Below, piece by piece: positions 1 through 8,859 of a DNA stretch of 64,000 bases. The position numbers and the translations under genes are program-made. How positions within the stretch are numbered: position 1 is the first letter of the stretch; the number at the start of each line of letters is the position of its first letter. A model generated the notes under the pieces. The model was not told the origin of the DNA, searched no databases, and saw only the letters and a list, made by a program, of their open reading frames with translations. This DNA is from Cedecea davisae DSM 4568 (GTDB lineage: Bacteria > Pseudomonadota > Gammaproteobacteria > Enterobacterales > Enterobacteriaceae): assembly GCF_000412335.2 (NCBI RefSeq), contig NZ_KE161030.1, positions 3,038,595-3,102,594 of the forward strand, read 5' to 3'.

Positions 1-538
1 AGGCGATGTAATCATCGGCCTGCTTTTCGCGATGCAACACTTTGCCCAGCACACGCATGCTCGGCAAGGTATTTTTGAGCGGCGAGGTACGAAAATCAAC
101 GAACACTACCGGCACGCCCGCTTTTTCAAGCTGGGAAACCAGCTCGCTGTGGCGGCCAGGACCGTGCCCGGACAGGCCAAAAATTGCCACATCCGGGTGC
201 AGAGTCAGCACTTTCTCCGGGCTAACGCTGTCGGCCGTGGTGCTGCCAATCAGCGGAATATCGTCAATCTTCGGGAATTTTGCTTTGTACTCCGCGTAAG
301 TCTGGGTATCCAGCTTACGGAAGTCGCCCTGCCAGCCAACGATGCGGTCGATAGGCTTTTGCCCTTCCAGCAGCGCCAGAGCATAGAAAAGACGCCCTTC
401 ACCCAGCAGAATACGGTCAACCTTCTGAGGAATAGTGACCTCACGCCCGACGATATCGGTCACGGTAGCCGCAACCGCCGTTTGCAGGCAGCCGGCGGTT
501 AACGCCAGTGCCAGACAGATATTTTTGAATTTAATCAT
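1..538 (-). CDS. Iron-siderophore/haem-type ABC transporter substrate-binding protein (partial)
   Basis: The protein starts MIKFKNICLALALTAG at 538 and runs off the left edge, so its C-terminal part is missing. The first about 23 residues form a Sec signal peptide, so it acts in the periplasm. The mature part begins ATVTDIVGREVTIPQKVDRI, the usual opening of FepB/BtuF-type (cluster 8) binding proteins, and continues with typical stretches such as a SPEKVLTLHPDVAIFG segment and PVVFVDFR. The family delivers ferric siderophores, haem or cobalamin to an inner-membrane importer. A Fur-like box lies just upstream, which favours an iron ligand. No permease or ATPase is visible because the gene leaves the window. 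The exact ligand is not known. Confidence 0.8.
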   Translation of the reverse strand, partial: MIKFKNICLALALTAGCLQTAVAATVTDIVGREVTIPQKVDRILLGEGRLFYALALLEGQKPIDRIVGWQGDFRKLDTQTYAEYKAKFPKIDDIPLIGSTTADSVSPEKVLTLHPDVAIFGLSGHGPGRHSELVSQLEKAGVPVVFVDFRTSPLKNTLPSMRVLGKVLHREKQADDYIA

Positions 539-592
539 ATGCTTCACGCCAACTCTCCTTCGTTCCTTAAAGAATGGCGTTAACGATAAAGC

Positions 593-614
593 AAATGATA
601 ATGGTTATCAATTT
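593..614 (-). promoter_or_regulatory. Fur-box-like operator
   Basis: The sequence TGATAATGGTTATCA lies about 55-75 bp upstream of the iron-type binding protein start at 538. It closely resembles the Fur consensus core GATAATGATAATCATTATC. This suggests iron repression of the binding protein gene. Assigned by eye, not tested. Confidence 0.65.
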
Positions 615-663
615 AATTGTTCTCTACTATAACCTGGAGGAATTATTGCTGGCGAGAGAAATG

Positions 664-692
664 AAAAAAGGGCGTGGTAAACACGCCCTTTA
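664..692 (-). terminator. Rho-independent terminator of lysP
   Basis: On the minus strand a GGGCGTG / CACGCCC stem with a five-base loop is followed by six T residues, 16 bases after the lysP stop. Confidence 0.85.
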
Positions 693-707
693 AAGAGTAA
701 CGCCTTG

Positions 708-2174
708 TTACTGACGGAATTTCGGGAACGTCATTTCGCTGTAGCGTACGAAACGGCTGCCTTTCGTTATCTTGTAGCCGAACCAGATAGCCAGGAACAG
801 CGGGATACCGATATAGGTTGCCGCCACGCCGCCCCAGTCGATGGTGTCGGAGAGGAACGCTTCGTAGTTCTGGCCAAGGGTGATTATCAGACACAGTACG
901 AAGGCAAAAATCGGCCCAATCGGGAAGAAGCCCGAACGATACGGCAGGTCTTTAATATCATTGCCCTGGAGCACATAGCCGCGACGGAAGCGGTAATGGC
1001 TGATGGCGATGCCCAGCCAGGCGATGAAACCGGTCATCCCGGAGGTATTGAGCAGCCACAGGTAAACGGTCTGGTTGCCAAACATCGAGGTCAGGAAGCA
1101 CAGCCCGGCAATCACGGTGGTGGCATACAGCGCGTTACGCGGTACGCCGCCTTTAGACAGCTTCGCGAAGATACGCGGCGCTTTACCGTCGCAGGCCAGG
1201 GTGTAAAGCATACGCGTTGAAGCATACATACCGGAGTTGCCCGCCGACAAAACCGCCGTCAGGATAACCGCATTCATTACGGCCGCAGCGGAGAGCAGCC
1301 CTGCGTGCTGGAAGACCAGGGTGAACGGGCTAACGCTGATGTCTTTAACGTCGTTGCGCAGCAGGCTCGGGTCGGTATAAGGGATAATCAGGCTAACAAT
1401 CAGGATGGCGAACACATAGAACAGCAGGATCCGCCAGAATACCTGACGCACCGCACGCGGAATGTTTTTCTCCGGGTCAGCGGACTCACCGGCGGCAATA
1501 CCGATAAGCTCGGTGCCCTGGAAGGAGAAGCCGACTATCATCGCCACGCCAATCATCGCCGCAAAACCGCCGGCAAACGGCGCGTCGCCGGTCGTCCAGT
1601 TGCTCCAGCCTACCGGCTGAGCGCCTTTGAAGATGCCGACAATCATCATCACGCCGACGATAATAAAGATAATGACGGTGGTGACTTTAATCAGCGAGAA
1701 CCAGTATTCCGCTTCACCAAAGCCTTTCACCGAGATCCAGTTCAGCAGGAACATAATGCCGAGGAACAGCGCGCTCCAGATCCAGCCCGGCGTGTCCGGG
1801 AACCAGTAGTTCATCACCAGCTGCGCGGCCACGAGGTCAACGGCGATGGTTACCGCCCAGTTGTACCAGTAGTTCCAGCCCAGCGCGAAGCCGAAGCCTT
1901 CTTCAACGTATTTTTGCCCGTAGGTGGCAAAGGAGCCGGAAACCGGCATAAATGCCGCCAGTTCGCCCAGGCTTGTCATCAGGAAGTAAACCATCAGGCC
2001 AATCAGCATATAAGAGAGCAGTGCCCCGCCTGGGCCAGCCTGAGAAATGGTCGCCCCGGAGGCGACAAAAAGCCCGGTCCCGATCGATCCGCCAATGGCG
2101 ATCATCGTCAGGTGGCGCGCCTTTAATTCGCGGCGTAGGCCAGGCGCTTGTGTGGTTTTATCTTGTGAAACCAT
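708..2174 (-). CDS. lysP: Lysine-specific permease LysP
   Basis: 488 residues, matching the E. coli LysP length and most of its sequence: an N-terminal APGLRRELKARHLTMIAIGG followed by GTGLFVASGA, the amino acid-polyamine-organocation superfamily signature, and twelve predicted membrane helices. It imports lysine with protons across the inner membrane and in E. coli also inhibits the acid-response regulator CadC. A longer reading frame can begin at a TTG at 2195, but the ATG at 2174 (MVSQDKTTQAPGL) aligns with the E. coli start and was chosen. Backbone gene. Confidence 0.95.
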   Translation of the reverse strand: MVSQDKTTQAPGLRRELKARHLTMIAIGGSIGTGLFVASGATISQAGPGGALLSYMLIGLMVYFLMTSLGELAAFMPVSGSFATYGQKYVEEGFGFALGWNYWYNWAVTIAVDLVAAQLVMNYWFPDTPGWIWSALFLGIMFLLNWISVKGFGEAEYWFSLIKVTTVIIFIIVGVMMIVGIFKGAQPVGWSNWTTGDAPFAGGFAAMIGVAMIVGFSFQGTELIGIAAGESADPEKNIPRAVRQVFWRILLFYVFAILIVSLIIPYTDPSLLRNDVKDISVSPFTLVFQHAGLLSAAAVMNAVILTAVLSAGNSGMYASTRMLYTLACDGKAPRIFAKLSKGGVPRNALYATTVIAGLCFLTSMFGNQTVYLWLLNTSGMTGFIAWLGIAISHYRFRRGYVLQGNDIKDLPYRSGFFPIGPIFAFVLCLIITLGQNYEAFLSDTIDWGGVAATYIGIPLFLAIWFGYKITKGSRFVRYSEMTFPKFRQ

Positions 2175-2322
2175 AGGAAATTGTTGCCTATCCAAAAAAT
2201 GAGGCGAGATTGTAACAAAACGTCTTTATTCATATAGCAGAAATCCCGGGTTATAAGAGAGCTTCATGATTGCCCGGCGATTATTAGCAAGGCGCTAATC
2301 AGGCAGGTGAACCGGAGGGAAT

Positions 2323-2358
2323 TAAAAAAACCGCCGATCCGAAACCAGGAACCGGCGG
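2323..2358 (-). terminator. Rho-independent terminator of amino acid ABC operon
   Basis: On the minus strand CCGCCGGTTCC pairs imperfectly with GGATCGGCGG across a seven-base loop and is followed by TTTTTTT, immediately after the ATPase gene. Confidence 0.85.
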
Positions 2359-2366
2359 TGAGGGGG

Positions 2367-3104
2367 TTAACCGAGTCCGCGCACGGACGAGATAAACTGT
2401 TGCAATTCCGGTGTACGAGGGTTGGCGAAGAACGACTTACTTTCGCCCTGCTCCCACACTTTGCCCTGATGCATAAACACCACGCGGTCGCCAACTTCTC
2501 TGGCAAAGTTCATTTCATGGGTGACCAGGATCAGGGTCATTCCCTCCCCCGCCAGCTGCTCCAGCACTTTTAGCACTTCGCCCACCAGCTCCGGGTCCAG
2601 CGCCGAGGTAATCTCATCGCAGAGCAGCACTTTAGGCTTCATCGCCAGGGCGCGGGCGATAGCAACGCGCTGCTGCTGGCCGCCGGACAAGCTGGACGGA
2701 TGATAGTCCACGCGCTCGCCCAGCCCGACCTTGTTCAGCATTTCCAGCGCCAGCTCGCGGCACTCGGCGGCGCTTTTATTCAGCACCCGGCGCGGTGCCA
2801 GCATCACATTTTCCAGCGCCGTCATATGCGGGAACAGGTTAAAGTTCTGGAACACCATGCCAACCGAACGGCTGATTTCACGCGCCTGGGATTCACGGTC
2901 GGTTATCGTCATGCCGCCAAGCTTGATGCTGCCGTCCTGGTAACCTTCCAGCCCGTTCATGCAGCGCAGCAACGTGCTTTTGCCGGAGCCGCTGCGCCCG
3001 ATAATCGACACCACTTCCCCCATATCGATATCAAGGCTGACGCCCTTCAGCACGTGGTTGTCGCCGTAATATTTCTGTACGTCATTAATGGTGATGAGCG
3101 GCAT
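2367..3104 (-). CDS. Polar amino acid ABC transporter ATP-binding protein
   Basis: 245 residues of an ABC ATPase of the GlnQ/HisP type. Visible motifs are Walker A GRSGSGKST near residues 34-42, signature LSGGQQQR, Walker B VLLCDEITSALDPE with the catalytic Glu, and the switch His in THEM. It powers the importer formed with the two upstream permeases. The start at 3104 (MPLITINDVQKYYG) gives a 20-bp overlap with the preceding permease. An upstream in-frame start at 3200 would add 32 residues unlike the family and is rejected. Last gene of a four-gene operon absent from this position in E. coli. Confidence 0.92.
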   Translation of the reverse strand: MPLITINDVQKYYGDNHVLKGVSLDIDMGEVVSIIGRSGSGKSTLLRCMNGLEGYQDGSIKLGGMTITDRESQAREISRSVGMVFQNFNLFPHMTALENVMLAPRRVLNKSAAECRELALEMLNKVGLGERVDYHPSSLSGGQQQRVAIARALAMKPKVLLCDEITSALDPELVGEVLKVLEQLAGEGMTLILVTHEMNFAREVGDRVVFMHQGKVWEQGESKSFFANPRTPELQQFISSVRGLG

Positions 3105-3741
3105 GGAATTTTTTCTCCAGATAACGGCTGTACCGCGACAGCGGATAGCAAAGCAGGAAGTAGCCGAGCGCCACCAGGGCAAAAACTTTGAACGGCTCAA
3201 AAGTGACGTTATTCAGCATCGTGCCCGCCTTGGTCAGCTCGACAAAGCCGATAATTGAGGCCAGCGCGGTGCCTTTAATCACCTGCACGGAAAAACCAAC
3301 GGTGGGCGCAACGGCAATACGCAGCGCCTGCGGGGCAATCACCCGGAACAGCGTCTGCCCGAAGCTCAGACCCAGGCAGCGGCAGGCTTCCCACTGGCCT
3401 TTCGGCAGAGCGCGAATGCTGCCATACCAGATATCCAGCAGAAAAGCGCTGGTAAACAGGGTCAGGGCAAGCGTGGCGGCGGTCCAGGCGCTGACGTCGA
3501 TGCCAAACAGCGCGAGGCCGAAGAAAGCCAGGAACAGCTGCATTAGCAGAGGCGTGCCCTGAAACAGCGCAACATAGCCGCTTATCAGGCGCTTCGGCCA
3601 CGTCCACCGGCCCATGCGCAGCAGCAATAGCGGCAGCGTCACCAGCGTGCCGCAGACAAAGGCAATCAGCGACAAAAGCACGGTCCAGCGCGCGGCCAGC
3701 AGTAAATTGCGCAAGATATCCCAGTCGGTAAAAGTCATCAT
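3085..3741 (-). CDS. Polar amino acid ABC transporter permease (second)
   Basis: 218 residues with about five membrane helices and the HisMQ-type BPD_transp_1 fold, including the coupling EAA region GQWEACRCLGLSFGQTLFRV. It pairs with the permease at 3738-4406 to make the heterodimeric channel in the inner membrane. It overlaps the upstream permease by 4 bp and the downstream ATPase by 20 bp, so translation is probably coupled. The C-terminus is His-rich (HAAHHH). Substrate not deducible from sequence alone. Confidence 0.9.
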   Translation of the reverse strand: MMTFTDWDILRNLLLAARWTVLLSLIAFVCGTLVTLPLLLLRMGRWTWPKRLISGYVALFQGTPLLMQLFLAFFGLALFGIDVSAWTAATLALTLFTSAFLLDIWYGSIRALPKGQWEACRCLGLSFGQTLFRVIAPQALRIAVAPTVGFSVQVIKGTALASIIGFVELTKAGTMLNNVTFEPFKVFALVALGYFLLCYPLSRYSRYLEKKFHAAHHH

Positions 3742-4406
3742 CCGGCATCACTCCCTAACCATTTACGCCCGGCGGCAAGCAGGAGCTGGCGCATGATAAG
3801 CGACAGCACCAGATACATCAGCGTGGTGACCAGGTAGACCTCAAAGCTGAGGAAAGTCCGTGACTGAATAAGGCTCGCGGCAAACGTCAGATCCTCGCAG
3901 GAAACCTGAGAAACCACCGACGAGCCGAGCATCACGATAATGCACTGGCTAACCAGAGACGGATAAATACGCTTCAGGGACGGCGGCAGGACAACCCGCA
4001 GAAAAGTCTGGCTGCGGGTCAGGCCGAGGACACGAGCCGCTTCCCACTGCCCTTTTGGCGTAACCTGAATCCCGGCGCGGATAATTTCCGTGCTGTAGGC
4101 TCCCAGGTTTACCAGCATAGCTATTAGCGCCGCTTCTCCGGCGGTCAGCTTCAGGCCCAGCCCCGGCAGCCCGAAGACAATAAAGAACAGCTGAACCACA
4201 AACGGCGTGTTGCGGATAAGCTCAACGTAGCCGCCCCAAATCAGGCTAAGCAGCCCTGGCCTGCCGCTGCGGATAGCCGCCCCGACAATGCCGATGGCAA
4301 CGCCGCCGACCGTCGCCATGGTGGTGAGCGCCAGCGTCACCCACAGGCCGGAGACCAGCTCCGACCAATAGGGAAGCAGACCAGCAAAATCAAGTTGCGT
4401 GGTCAT
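3738..4406 (-). CDS. Polar amino acid ABC transporter permease (first)
   Basis: 222 residues, HisMQ-family permease with the conserved RNTPFVVQLFF helix and the GQWEAARVLGLTRSQTFLRV coupling loop. It forms the translocation pathway with the second permease. Its gene starts 10 bp after the stop of the binding-protein gene and overlaps the next permease by 4 bp, so all four genes read as one operon. Confidence 0.9.
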   Translation of the reverse strand: MTTQLDFAGLLPYWSELVSGLWVTLALTTMATVGGVAIGIVGAAIRSGRPGLLSLIWGGYVELIRNTPFVVQLFFIVFGLPGLGLKLTAGEAALIAMLVNLGAYSTEIIRAGIQVTPKGQWEAARVLGLTRSQTFLRVVLPPSLKRIYPSLVSQCIIVMLGSSVVSQVSCEDLTFAASLIQSRTFLSFEVYLVTTLMYLVLSLIMRQLLLAAGRKWLGSDAG

Positions 4407-4416
4407 TCCCGGCTCC

Positions 4417-5208
4417 TCAGGCGCCGAGATTCGCAGGCAGCGGCGCCTGCATCCATTTCTGCGACAGGGTGTTGAGGGTGTTATCCTTCAGCGCTTCGCC
4501 AATCAACTCGTCCACCTTCGCTTTCAGCGCTGGCTCGTTTTTCTTCAGGCCGATGTAACAAGGCGAATCTTTGAGCATAAATTTGCTGACCGGCGCTTTA
4601 GTCGGGTTCTGGCGAGCAATAGCCGCGACCACAAGGTTACCGGTTGCGATGTACTGCACCTGGCCTGAGAGGTAAGCAGATATAGTCGTGTTGTTGTCTT
4701 CGTAACGCTTCACCTCAGCATCTTTTGGCGCAAGGTCGCTAAGCACCATGTCTTCCACCGCACCGCGGGTTACGCCGACGGTTTTACCGCTCAGCGCTTT
4801 CGCATCGGCTACGGTGCCATCTTTAGGACCGAAAACGCCGAGGAAGAACGGCGCGTAGGCGCGGCTAAAGTCGATAACCTTTTCGCGTTCGGCGTTCTTG
4901 CCGAGGCTTGAAATAACCAGGTCAACTTTGTCGGTTTGCAGATACGGCACGCGGTTGGCGCTGGTCACCGGCACCAGTTGGAGCTTCACCTTCAGCCCTT
5001 TCGCCAGGTAAGCCGCCATATCAATATCGTAACCCTGAGGTTTCAGGTCAGCATTCACCGAGCCGAACGGCGGGAAGTCCTGCGGAACCGCCACGCGCAG
5101 CACGCCGCGCTTTTCGATATCCTGCAATTGATCGGCCATTACCGCTCCGGCCTGAGCCAGCAGAACCGTCGCGCCAACTAAAGAGAACAACCATTTTTTC
5201 ATCGTCAT
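4417..5208 (-). CDS. Polar amino acid ABC transporter periplasmic binding protein
   Basis: 263 residues with a Sec signal peptide (MTMKKWLFSLVGATVLLAQA) and a cluster 3 / SBP_bac_3 domain: RGVLRVAVPQDFPPFG, GYDIDMAAYLA, VDLVISSLGKNAEREKVIDFS. This family binds amino acids such as glutamine, arginine, histidine or cystine in the periplasm. First gene of the operon. The ATG at 5208 is preceded by GAGG at a suitable distance; an ATG two codons later is also possible. The exact amino acid is unknown. Confidence 0.9.
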   Translation of the reverse strand: MTMKKWLFSLVGATVLLAQAGAVMADQLQDIEKRGVLRVAVPQDFPPFGSVNADLKPQGYDIDMAAYLAKGLKVKLQLVPVTSANRVPYLQTDKVDLVISSLGKNAEREKVIDFSRAYAPFFLGVFGPKDGTVADAKALSGKTVGVTRGAVEDMVLSDLAPKDAEVKRYEDNNTTISAYLSGQVQYIATGNLVVAAIARQNPTKAPVSKFMLKDSPCYIGLKKNEPALKAKVDELIGEALKDNTLNTLSQKWMQAPLPANLGA

Positions 5209-5386
5209 GTGCAGCCTCGTCGCCTGATTGAAACAAAAGATTCTTTGAATTCAAATTTGCAACTAATGTGCCAACGAGGCAGGGAAGCGAGTTTTACTGC
5301 TTCATCGCGGTGAAATGAGGGTTAACGGGGAGAGCGATGCCTCACGGTTACACCCCAGACGGGTGCAACTGCGAGGTTTTGGTGCA

Positions 5387-6253
5387 TCACGCTTCGCAAT
5401 AGCGCAGGAAACGCAGCAGCGCGTTGGAAATATGCTTCTGGCGATGGTGAATGCGGTACAGGGTGCGCACGAGGCGGGGGAGCGGAACATGGACTTCAAC
5501 CAGCGAGCCGCTTTCCAGCTGCTCGGCAATCACCCGGCGCGACAGGCAGCTAATGCCCAGCCCGTGGCGCACCGCATGTTTGATAGCCTCGGAGTTGCCC
5601 AGCTCCATGCCCAACTGGAACATCGGCAGGTGCGAAAGCAGCAGGTAGTCAACAATTTCACGGGTGCCGGAGCCGCGCTCACGCAGGATCCACGGCTGCT
5701 TAGCGAGGCTTTCCAGGGTTACCGGCTGGTGCACCAGCGAGTTGCCCGGCGAGGCAAACACCACCAGCTCATCCTCCAGCCACGGTTCCGCCACCAGCTC
5801 GGACATATGGCACGGCCCTTCAATCAGGCCGATATCAACGCGAAAGTCCGCCACCGCGTTAATCACGTCCTGGCTGTTGCCGACGCTAAGCTCCAGCGGC
5901 AACTTCGGGAAGTCACGGCGGTAGCGGGCTATCATCTCCGGCAGGATATAGTTGCCGATGGTGCTGCTGGCGTAAACGCGGATTGCCCCGTTGTCTTCAC
6001 GAAACAGCTGTTCTATTTCGCCAGCCTGCTCCAGCAGCCCCACAACGCGGGGGTAAAGCAGCCTGCCGTGCTCGTTAACCACCAGCCTTTTCCCAACCCG
6101 GTCGAACATCTGAACGCCAAGCTGCCCTTCAAGGTCGGCAAGCGCCGCGCTAACCGCCGACTGCGAGAGCGACAGCATCTGGGAAGCCTGGGTAGTGGAG
6201 CCGCTTTTAAGGACTTCGGCAAACACTTCAAGTTGCCGCAGGGTGATATGCAT
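5387..6253 (-). CDS. yeiE: LysR-type regulator YeiE
   Basis: 288 residues. A winged helix-turn-helix occupies about residues 2-60 ([33 protein letters not shown]), followed by a LysR substrate-binding domain ([21 protein letters not shown]). It matches YeiE of E. coli and Salmonella, which lies divergent to yeiH as here. In related enterics YeiE has been reported as a sulphite-responsive or flagellar/iron-linked regulator; which applies here is unknown. It probably acts on the shared 124-bp intergenic region. Confidence 0.92.
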   Translation of the reverse strand: MHITLRQLEVFAEVLKSGSTTQASQMLSLSQSAVSAALADLEGQLGVQMFDRVGKRLVVNEHGRLLYPRVVGLLEQAGEIEQLFREDNGAIRVYASSTIGNYILPEMIARYRRDFPKLPLELSVGNSQDVINAVADFRVDIGLIEGPCHMSELVAEPWLEDELVVFASPGNSLVHQPVTLESLAKQPWILRERGSGTREIVDYLLLSHLPMFQLGMELGNSEAIKHAVRHGLGISCLSRRVIAEQLESGSLVEVHVPLPRLVRTLYRIHHRQKHISNALLRFLRYCEA

Positions 6254-6298
6254 AGTGGCTTTCCTGGTGGTGGCAGCGGGTTGCTTACCACTTATAAA

Positions 6299-6320
6299 GA
6301 TTAATTATAAATATATAATC
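6299..6320. promoter_or_regulatory. Candidate LysR operator between yeiE and yeiH
   Basis: An AT-rich interrupted inverted repeat, GATTA-N12-TAATC, lies between the divergent yeiE and yeiH genes. It has the form of a LysR-family T-N11-A site and is the natural place for YeiE to bind. Inference from position and symmetry only. Confidence 0.45.
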
Positions 6321-6377
6321 AATTTTATTTTTATGCCAGCAAGGCGTAGCCTTTTCGTCATCACAAAGGAGAAGGTT

Positions 6378-7427
6378 ATGACTGCACTACCCGTACAAGC
6401 TCATCGTCATACATTGCGCCACTTCCTGCCGGGACTTGCGCTTTCTGCCGCCATTACCGGGCTGGCTTTGTGGCTGGGCAATATTCCTTCGGTTGCAGGA
6501 CTGGGCCTTGGTGCGCTGACGCTGGCCATTCTGTGCGGCATGATTATCGGCAATACGCTGTATCCGAAAATCTGGCAGCACTGCGACGGCGGCGTCCTGT
6601 TCGCGAAACAACATCTTCTGCGCCTCGGCATTATTCTTTATGGCTTCCGGCTGACGTTTTCGCAAATTGCCGACGTCGGCGTAAGCGGCCTGGCTATCGA
6701 CGTGCTGACGCTGTGCAGCACCTTCGCCCTCGCCTGCTGGTTAGGCCAGAAAGTCTTCGGGCTGGACAAACACACCAGCTGGCTGATTGGCGCGGGCAGC
6801 AGCATCTGCGGAGCGGCGGCGATTCTGGCTACCGAGCCGGTGGTTAAAGCTGAAGCCAGCAAAGTAACGGTTGCCGTCGCCACTGTGGTTATCTTCGGTA
6901 CGCTGGCTATCTTTATTTACCCGATGCTTTATCCGCTGGTTAGCCACTGGTTCACGCCGGAAGCTTTCGGGATTTATACCGGCTCCACCATGCATGAAGT
7001 GGCGCAAGTCGTCGCAGCCGGCCACGCAATCAGCCCGGAAACGGAAAATGCTGCGGTGATTGCCAAAATGCTGCGCGTGATGATGCTGGCTCCGTTCCTT
7101 ATTTTCCTTGCTGCACGCGTTAAAGCGCTGGCTCCGGCGGGCGCTGCGCAAGAGAGCAAAATTACCATTCCGTGGTTTGCGGTGCTGTTCATCGTGGTAG
7201 CGATTTTCAACTCCTTCCACCTTCTGCCGCAGGCGGTGGTTAATGCATTAATTACGCTGGACACCTTCCTGCTGGCAATGGCGATGGCCGCGCTGGGATT
7301 AACAACCCACATGAGCGCGCTGAAAAAAGCCGGGGCACGCCCGCTGCTGATGGCGCTGGTGCTGTTTATCTGGCTGATTATCGGCGGCGGCGCGATTAAC
7401 CTCGCGGTGCACCACCTGATGGCATAA
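6378..7427 (+). CDS. yeiH: UPF0324 inner membrane protein YeiH
   Basis: 349 residues with about ten membrane helices, highly similar to E. coli YeiH (UPF0324, Cons_hypoth698 family). Diagnostic stretches are GASSICGAAA-like GAGSSICGAAAILATEP and STMHEVAQVVAAGHA. Its transport substrate is not established; genetic location beside YeiE, a sulphite-linked regulator, hints at sulphur-compound transport. The ATG at 6378 with AAAGGAGAAGG upstream aligns with the E. coli start; the frame remains open upstream to 6195 but that extension is not family-like. Confidence 0.92.
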   Translation: MTALPVQAHRHTLRHFLPGLALSAAITGLALWLGNIPSVAGLGLGALTLAILCGMIIGNTLYPKIWQHCDGGVLFAKQHLLRLGIILYGFRLTFSQIADVGVSGLAIDVLTLCSTFALACWLGQKVFGLDKHTSWLIGAGSSICGAAAILATEPVVKAEASKVTVAVATVVIFGTLAIFIYPMLYPLVSHWFTPEAFGIYTGSTMHEVAQVVAAGHAISPETENAAVIAKMLRVMMLAPFLIFLAARVKALAPAGAAQESKITIPWFAVLFIVVAIFNSFHLLPQAVVNALITLDTFLLAMAMAALGLTTHMSALKKAGARPLLMALVLFIWLIIGGGAINLAVHHLMA

Positions 7428-7452
7428 TTCGAAGCAGAAAAAATGCCCCTGA

Positions 7453-7488
7453 CCCGCTATCATTGTTTTTTCCCCGATAGCGGGTTTT
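7453..7488 (+). terminator. Rho-independent terminator after yeiH
   Basis: CCCGCTATC and GATAGCGGG form a nine-base-pair stem around a T/C-rich loop and are followed by TTTT, between yeiH and nfo. Confidence 0.75.
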
Positions 7489-7503
7489 GACAGGAGAAGA
7501 AAG

Positions 7504-8361
7504 ATGAAGTTTATTGGAGCGCACGTTAGCGCCTCAGGCGGTCTGGAAAATGCCGCCATCCGCGCCCACGAACTGGAAGCGACCGCTTTTGCCCTGTTCA
7601 CCAAGAATCAACGCCAGTGGCGTGCCGCGCCGCTGACCAGCGAAGTTATCGATAGCTTTAAGGCCGCCTGCGAAAAATACCATTATGGTCCGGGCCAAAT
7701 CCTTCCCCACGACAGCTATCTGATTAACCTGGGCCACCCGGTTGAAGACGCGCTGGAAAAATCCCGCGAAGCTTTTATCGACGAGCTGGCCCGCTGCCAG
7801 CAGTTGGGGCTGACGCTGCTCAACTTCCATCCCGGCAGCCACCTGAAGCAAATTCCTGAAGACGAGTGCCTGAAGCGCATCGCCGAGTCGATTAACATCG
7901 CGCTCGCGCAGACCGAGGGCGTTACCGCCGTGATTGAAAACACCGCGGGCCAGGGCAGCAACCTTGGCTTCCGCTTCGAACACCTGGCGGCCATTATTGA
8001 CGGCGTGGAAGATAAGTCCCGCGTCGGCGTCTGCATTGATACCTGTCACGCCTTCGCCGCCGGTTACGACCTGCGTACCGAGGCAGACTGCGAGCAGACC
8101 TTCAACGAATTTGAGCGCATCGTCGGTTTTAAATACCTGCGCGGTATGCACCTCAACGATGCAAAGAGCGAGTTCGGCAGCAGGGTTGACCGCCACAATA
8201 GCCTGGGCGCGGGGAACATCGGCCATACGCCGTTTAGCTGGATAATGCGAGATGCCCGCTTCGACGGCATTCCGCTGATTCTGGAAACAACCAACCCGGA
8301 TATCTGGGCGGAAGAGATTGCATGGCTGAAGGCTCAGCAGCATGAAGAAGCAACGGCGTAA
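7504..8361 (+). CDS. nfo: Endonuclease IV (AP endonuclease) Nfo
   Basis: 285 residues, the length of E. coli Nfo. This TIM-barrel enzyme holds three zinc ions and cleaves DNA 5' of abasic sites in base-excision repair. The metal-ligand motifs are visible: [53 protein letters not shown] and the C-terminal [24 protein letters not shown] precedes the ATG. It is usually under SoxRS control in E. coli; no soxbox was identified here. Confidence 0.97.
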   Translation: MKFIGAHVSASGGLENAAIRAHELEATAFALFTKNQRQWRAAPLTSEVIDSFKAACEKYHYGPGQILPHDSYLINLGHPVEDALEKSREAFIDELARCQQLGLTLLNFHPGSHLKQIPEDECLKRIAESINIALAQTEGVTAVIENTAGQGSNLGFRFEHLAAIIDGVEDKSRVGVCIDTCHAFAAGYDLRTEADCEQTFNEFERIVGFKYLRGMHLNDAKSEFGSRVDRHNSLGAGNIGHTPFSWIMRDARFDGIPLILETTNPDIWAEEIAWLKAQQHEEATA

Positions 8362-8374
8362 CAAAGAACATTCC

Positions 8375-8400
8375 TCAGGAGGTGCCAACGCGCCTCCTGA
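8375..8400. terminator. Inverted repeat, possible terminator between nfo and the antitoxin gene
   Basis: TCAGGAGG and CCTCCTGA form an eight-base-pair stem with a ten-base loop 14 bp after the nfo stop. There is no good T-tract, so termination is uncertain. It sits between convergent genes. Confidence 0.45.
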
Positions 8401-8438
8401 CGCTATTTATCAGGCCGCAAAAGAGCGTTTTTAATAAG

Positions 8439-8723
8439 TTAGTGGGCGGCCAGTTCGTAGAAAAAGGCTGGATTGGCCTGTATGGTTGCCAGCACTTTTG
8501 CCGCCAGCCCGGTCGGGTTTCGCCTTTTTGACTCCCAACTTTTTATTGTATCAACGCTGGTCCCCAACGCCTTCGCCATTTCACTTTGAGAAACGTTCAA
8601 CTGCTCCCTTATGGCGCGCACATCCGCTACCGTATAGCGGGTTGTCCTCGCCGGAGACTTCACCCCGTTTTTAATCTCTACAGCCTCTTCGAGAGCGCTT
8701 TTCAGGTCATTAAAAAAAGTCAT
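8439..8723 (-). CDS. HTH antitoxin of a type II toxin-antitoxin pair (NadS/HigA-like)
   Basis: 94 residues. The C-terminal half holds an XRE-type helix-turn-helix (VRAIREQLNVSQSEMAKALG, TSVDTIKSWESKRRNPTG), as in NadS/HigA antitoxins that neutralise RelE/HigB toxins and repress their own operon. The start at 8723 (MTFFNDLKSALEEA) lies one base after the toxin stop. An in-frame ATG at 8735 is possible. The toxin partner just upstream is broken, so the antitoxin may now act only as a repressor. Confidence 0.85.
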   Translation of the reverse strand: MTFFNDLKSALEEAVEIKNGVKSPARTTRYTVADVRAIREQLNVSQSEMAKALGTSVDTIKSWESKRRNPTGLAAKVLATIQANPAFFYELAAH

Positions 8724-8724
8724 T

Positions 8725-8859
8725 TCACACCTCATCCTTCAGTAACTTAGTCAGCTTTTTTAGCTCGGATCTCTCGGCATCGCTCAAATTATCTTTAGCG
8801 ATTAGCTTGATCTCCCGGGTAAACATCGTAGTTTCGATAAACTCAATTCCATGTGTCAC
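8725..8859 (-). pseudogene. Internally deleted RelE/HigB-like toxin remnant
   Basis: A 44-residue frame with a GTG start at 8859. Residues 1-20 (VTHGIEFIETTMFTREIKLI) resemble the beginning of RelE-type toxins that pair with NadS antitoxins, and residues 21-44 (AKDNLSDAERSELKKLTKLL and on) resemble their extreme C-terminus. The roughly 50-60 residues in between, which carry the catalytic core in the family, are absent. The join keeps the frame. This reading rests on remembered family layout, not on an alignment. The frame also stays open upstream to 8919. Confidence 0.6.

Noticed and set aside
7534..8388. Long frame antisense to nfo
   Set aside because: It is the mirror of a well-conserved gene in GC-rich DNA. 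The same applies to long frames opposite lysP, yejA, yeiQ and the copper receptor.
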